Positions 5,656 to 6,976 of a stretch of DNA of 6,976 nt are shown in pieces. The notes under the pieces are model-generated. The model was not told where the DNA came from, did not search any database, and worked only from the letters and a program-made list of their open reading frames with translations. The stretch comes from Butyrivibrio sp. (GTDB lineage Bacteria; Bacillota; Clostridia; Lachnospirales; Lachnospiraceae): assembly GCA_024688095.1 (NCBI GenBank), contig JAILEJ010000105.1, positions 1-6,976 on the forward strand, in the 5' to 3' direction. Both the position numbers and the translations under genes were made by a program. Within the stretch, counting starts at the first letter, position 1. Every line of letters begins with the position of its first letter.

Positions 5656-6573
5656 CTAGAAATATCCTTCTCTCTTTCTTTTCTCCATGCTGGCTGCTCC
5701 GCCATCACGGTCAATTACTCTGCTGGTACGCTCTGAAGATACAGCACCAAGTGTCTCATCAATAATGGCATCAAGAGTGTCTGCCTCAGATTCTACGCCA
5801 CCTGTAAGTGGATAACAGCCAAGTGTACGGAAACGAACCTTCTTCATCTCGATCTTTTCATCAGGACGAAGTCTTTCCTTCATTCTGTCATCATCTACCA
5901 TGATGATATTGCCGTCACGGTATACTACAGGTCTTTCATCTGCAAAATAAAGAGAAACGATATCGATATTCTCGCGCTTGATGTACTGCCAAATATCCTT
6001 CTCAGTCCAGTTTGAAATAGGGAATACTCTTATACTCTCACCCTGGTGAATCTTAGTATTAAACTCATTCCACATTTCAGGTCTCTGATTCTTTGGATCC
6101 CAAGCCTGCTCCTTATTTCTGAATGAAAAAATTCTTTCCTTGGCACGAGACTTTTCTTCATCTCTTCGGCCACCACCAAATGCAGCTGTAAATCCGTATT
6201 TTGTAAGGGCCTGCTTAAGAGCCTGAGTCTTCATAATATCTGTATAAGCACTGCCGTGATCAAAAGGATTAATTCCCTGTTTGATACCTTCCTCGTTTGA
6301 ATATACGATCATATCCAAACCGTACTTTTTAGCCTGCTCATCACGGAACTTTATCATTTCCTTAAATTTCCATGTTGTATCAATATGCATAAATGGAAAC
6401 GGAGGCTTCTCCGGGTAGAAAGCTTTGAGTGCAAGATGAAGCATAACTGAACTGTCTTTACCAATAGAATAAAGCATTACAGGCTTCTCACACTCTGCCG
6501 CAACTTCTCTCATTATGTAGATAGCTTCTTCTTCAAGCTGGTCCAAATGAGATGTCAAATTCTGATCTTCCAT
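5656..6573 (-). CDS. cysD: Sulfate adenylyltransferase subunit 2 CysD (catalytic ATP-pyrophosphatase subunit)
   Basis: CysD performs the adenylation of sulfate to APS, with energy from GTP hydrolysis in CysN. The 305-residue length is normal for the family. Visible signatures are the PP-loop YSIGKDSSVMLHLALKAF (about 35-52), HIDTTWKFKEM, the AFGGGRRDEEKSRAKERIFS block, FPISNWTEKDIWQYI, and the C-terminal RTLGCYPLTGGVES and EKRKREGYF, all as in proteobacterial CysD. The start at 6573 has GAAAGGA 7 nt upstream. It is the first gene of the operon, followed by cysNC with one base between stop and start. Nothing in it looks truncated or degraded. Confidence 0.97.
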   Translation of the reverse strand: MEDQNLTSHLDQLEEEAIYIMREVAAECEKPVMLYSIGKDSSVMLHLALKAFYPEKPPFPFMHIDTTWKFKEMIKFRDEQAKKYGLDMIVYSNEEGIKQGINPFDHGSAYTDIMKTQALKQALTKYGFTAAFGGGRRDEEKSRAKERIFSFRNKEQAWDPKNQRPEMWNEFNTKIHQGESIRVFPISNWTEKDIWQYIKRENIDIVSLYFADERPVVYRDGNIIMVDDDRMKERLRPDEKIEMKKVRFRTLGCYPLTGGVESEADTLDAIIDETLGAVSSERTSRVIDRDGGAASMEKRKREGYF

Positions 6574-6604
6574 TTCATTGTCCTTTCAAAAAAAATAAAC
6601 TCGA

Positions 6605-6632
6605 GATTATCAAATTAATTTTATCGATAATC
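6605..6632 (-). promoter_or_regulatory. Inverted repeat at the predicted transcription start of the cys operon
   Basis: GATTATC (6605-6611) and GATAATC (6626-6632) form a perfect 7-bp inverted repeat, and the 14 bp between them contain a further self-complementary AAATTAATTT. The element starts at about +1 of the predicted transcript, so it could be a repressor operator or a stem-loop at the 5' end of the message. The sequence alone does not choose between these. Confidence 0.5.
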
Positions 6633-6639
6633 CCATAGA

Positions 6640-6668
6640 ATTATACCACATTTAGTCAGTTCATTAAA
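6640..6668 (-). promoter_or_regulatory. Promoter of the cysD-cysNC-cysQ operon
   Basis: Read leftward, a perfect TATAAT (6640-6645) is preceded by TGG, giving an extended -10. A weak TTTAAT -35 (6663-6668) lies 17 bp upstream. Transcription should start near 6633, leaving a leader of about 60 nt before cysD. A strong extended -10 with a poor -35 is typical of promoters that depend on, or are tuned by, an upstream-bound regulator, which fits the repeat array further upstream. Confidence 0.75.
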
Positions 6669-6728
6669 ACCAAATATGATTTTCGCCAAAATATTATTAT
6701 AAAATAAGCTTTATTTCATGCCACCATT

Positions 6729-6866
6729 ATTAGAATTAAAACATATGATTTAATCCATAATGTTACTATTAGAATATATGGTTTAGTTTATAATATCTAT
6801 ATTAGAATACATGGTTTAGTTCATAATATCTATAGTAGAATACATGGTTTAGGTTAAAATAAAATT
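6729..6866. repeat. Array of 33-bp direct repeats upstream of cysD
   Basis: The core TAGAATAyATGGTTTAG recurs at 6770-6786, 6803-6819 and 6836-6852 with an exact 33-bp period; the last two copies are identical and the first differs by one base. A more degenerate fourth copy starts near 6729 and carries a 6-bp insertion. A second block, ATAATATCTAT, follows two of the cores, and the third core is followed by unrelated AT-rich sequence. The array lies about 95-230 bp upstream of the predicted cys start site. A 33-bp period is about three helical turns, so bound proteins would share one face of the DNA. I know no regulator with this site. Confidence 0.85.
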
Positions 6867-6868
6867 AT

Positions 6869-6897
6869 AAAAAACAATATAATACATCATACATTGT
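6869..6897 (-). terminator. Weak AT-rich leftward terminator upstream of the cys operon
   Basis: On the - strand an 8-bp stem with one G-U pair (6890-6897 with 6874-6881, ACAATGTA/TATATTGT) and an 8-nt loop is followed by six T residues (A-run 6869-6874). The stem is weak, but its position just past a possible leftward stop codon at 6923-6925 suits the end of an upstream gene. Confidence 0.4.
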
Positions 6898-6922
6898 AAA
6901 TTTAAGCATTTCTTAATAGTAT

Positions 6923-6976
6923 TTATACTACAAAGTATCCATCAGAGCTGTAAAGATATGCTTCGAGATGTCTGTT
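6923..6976 (-). CDS. Possible 3' end of a further leftward gene, cut by the window edge
   Basis: From the right edge one - strand frame is open for 17 codons (reading NRHLEAYLYSSDGYFVV) and ends at TAA 6923-6925. Base composition becomes less AT-rich right of about 6935, and a terminator-like hairpin follows at 6869-6897, which together hint at real coding sequence. A second - strand frame is also open over most of this stretch (stop at 6928), so the frame is uncertain and no function can be assigned. Confidence 0.25.
   Translation of the reverse strand, partial: NRHLEAYLYSSDGYFVV

Noticed and set aside
6574..6640. Riboswitch or T-box in the cysD leader
   Set aside because: The leader is only about 60 nt, too short for an S-box or T-box, and no specifier or conserved riboswitch core is visible.
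6729..6866. CRISPR array
   Set aside because: The 33-bp unit is repeated head to tail without unique spacers; part of what would be spacer is itself repeated, and no cas genes are present.
6729..6866. Plasmid-type iteron replication origin
   Set aside because: No replication initiator gene is near, and the array sits upstream of a metabolic operon with its own promoter.
1..6976. Insertion sequences, tRNA or rRNA genes
   Set aside because: No transposase fragments, target-site duplications, cloverleaf-like or rRNA-like sequences were seen on either strand.

Overview
The window reads as chromosomal DNA of an AT-rich, low-GC Gram-positive anaerobe, most like the Lachnospiraceae (Butyrivibrio/Roseburia/Pseudobutyrivibrio relatives). 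The clues are AT-rich intergenic DNA, strong GGAGG-type ribosome binding sites, extended -10 promoters (TGnTATAAT), a secreted FnIII-like protein of a kind common in that family, and a DUF3990/Xre gene pair that I associate with Clostridia. The assignment to family level is inference from sequence style and recalled homologues; no search was run.

Layout, left to right. (1) Positions 1-1288, + strand: a near-ideal promoter, a possible five-codon leader ORF, a secreted 347-residue protein with FnIII-like beta-sandwich regions, and a strong intrinsic terminator. (2) Positions 1299-2699, + strand: a self-contained toxin-antitoxin-like operon. Its promoter carries two copies of a 21-bp near-palindrome, one filling the -35/-10 spacer and one at the predicted transcription start. 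It is followed by a DUF3990 protein (putative ADP-ribosyltransferase-fold toxin) and, 4 nt later, a protein with a conserved N-terminal region and a C-terminal Xre-type helix-turn-helix (putative antitoxin and autoregulator). (3) Positions 2698-2752: a hairpin in the convergent junction, best read as the terminator of the leftward operon. (4) Positions 2783-6573, - strand: a sulfate-activation operon transcribed cysD - cysNC - cysQ. It has an extended -10 promoter, an inverted repeat at the predicted start site, and a far-upstream array of 33-bp direct repeats. (5) The right edge holds a weak leftward terminator and possibly the last codons of another - strand gene.

How the genes work together. 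CysD and the GTPase half of CysNC form ATP sulfurylase (sulfate + ATP to APS, driven by GTP hydrolysis). The C-terminal half of CysNC is APS kinase (APS to PAPS). CysQ removes the 3'-phosphate of PAP (or PAPS), preventing build-up of the inhibitory by-product. PAPS reductase, sulfite reductase and a sulfate transporter are not in the window, so the fate of the PAPS (assimilation or sulfotransfer) cannot be settled here.

The observations most worth following are the promoter-embedded palindromes of the DUF3990/Xre operon, the 33-bp repeat array upstream of cysD, and the repeat-expanded insertion in CysQ.
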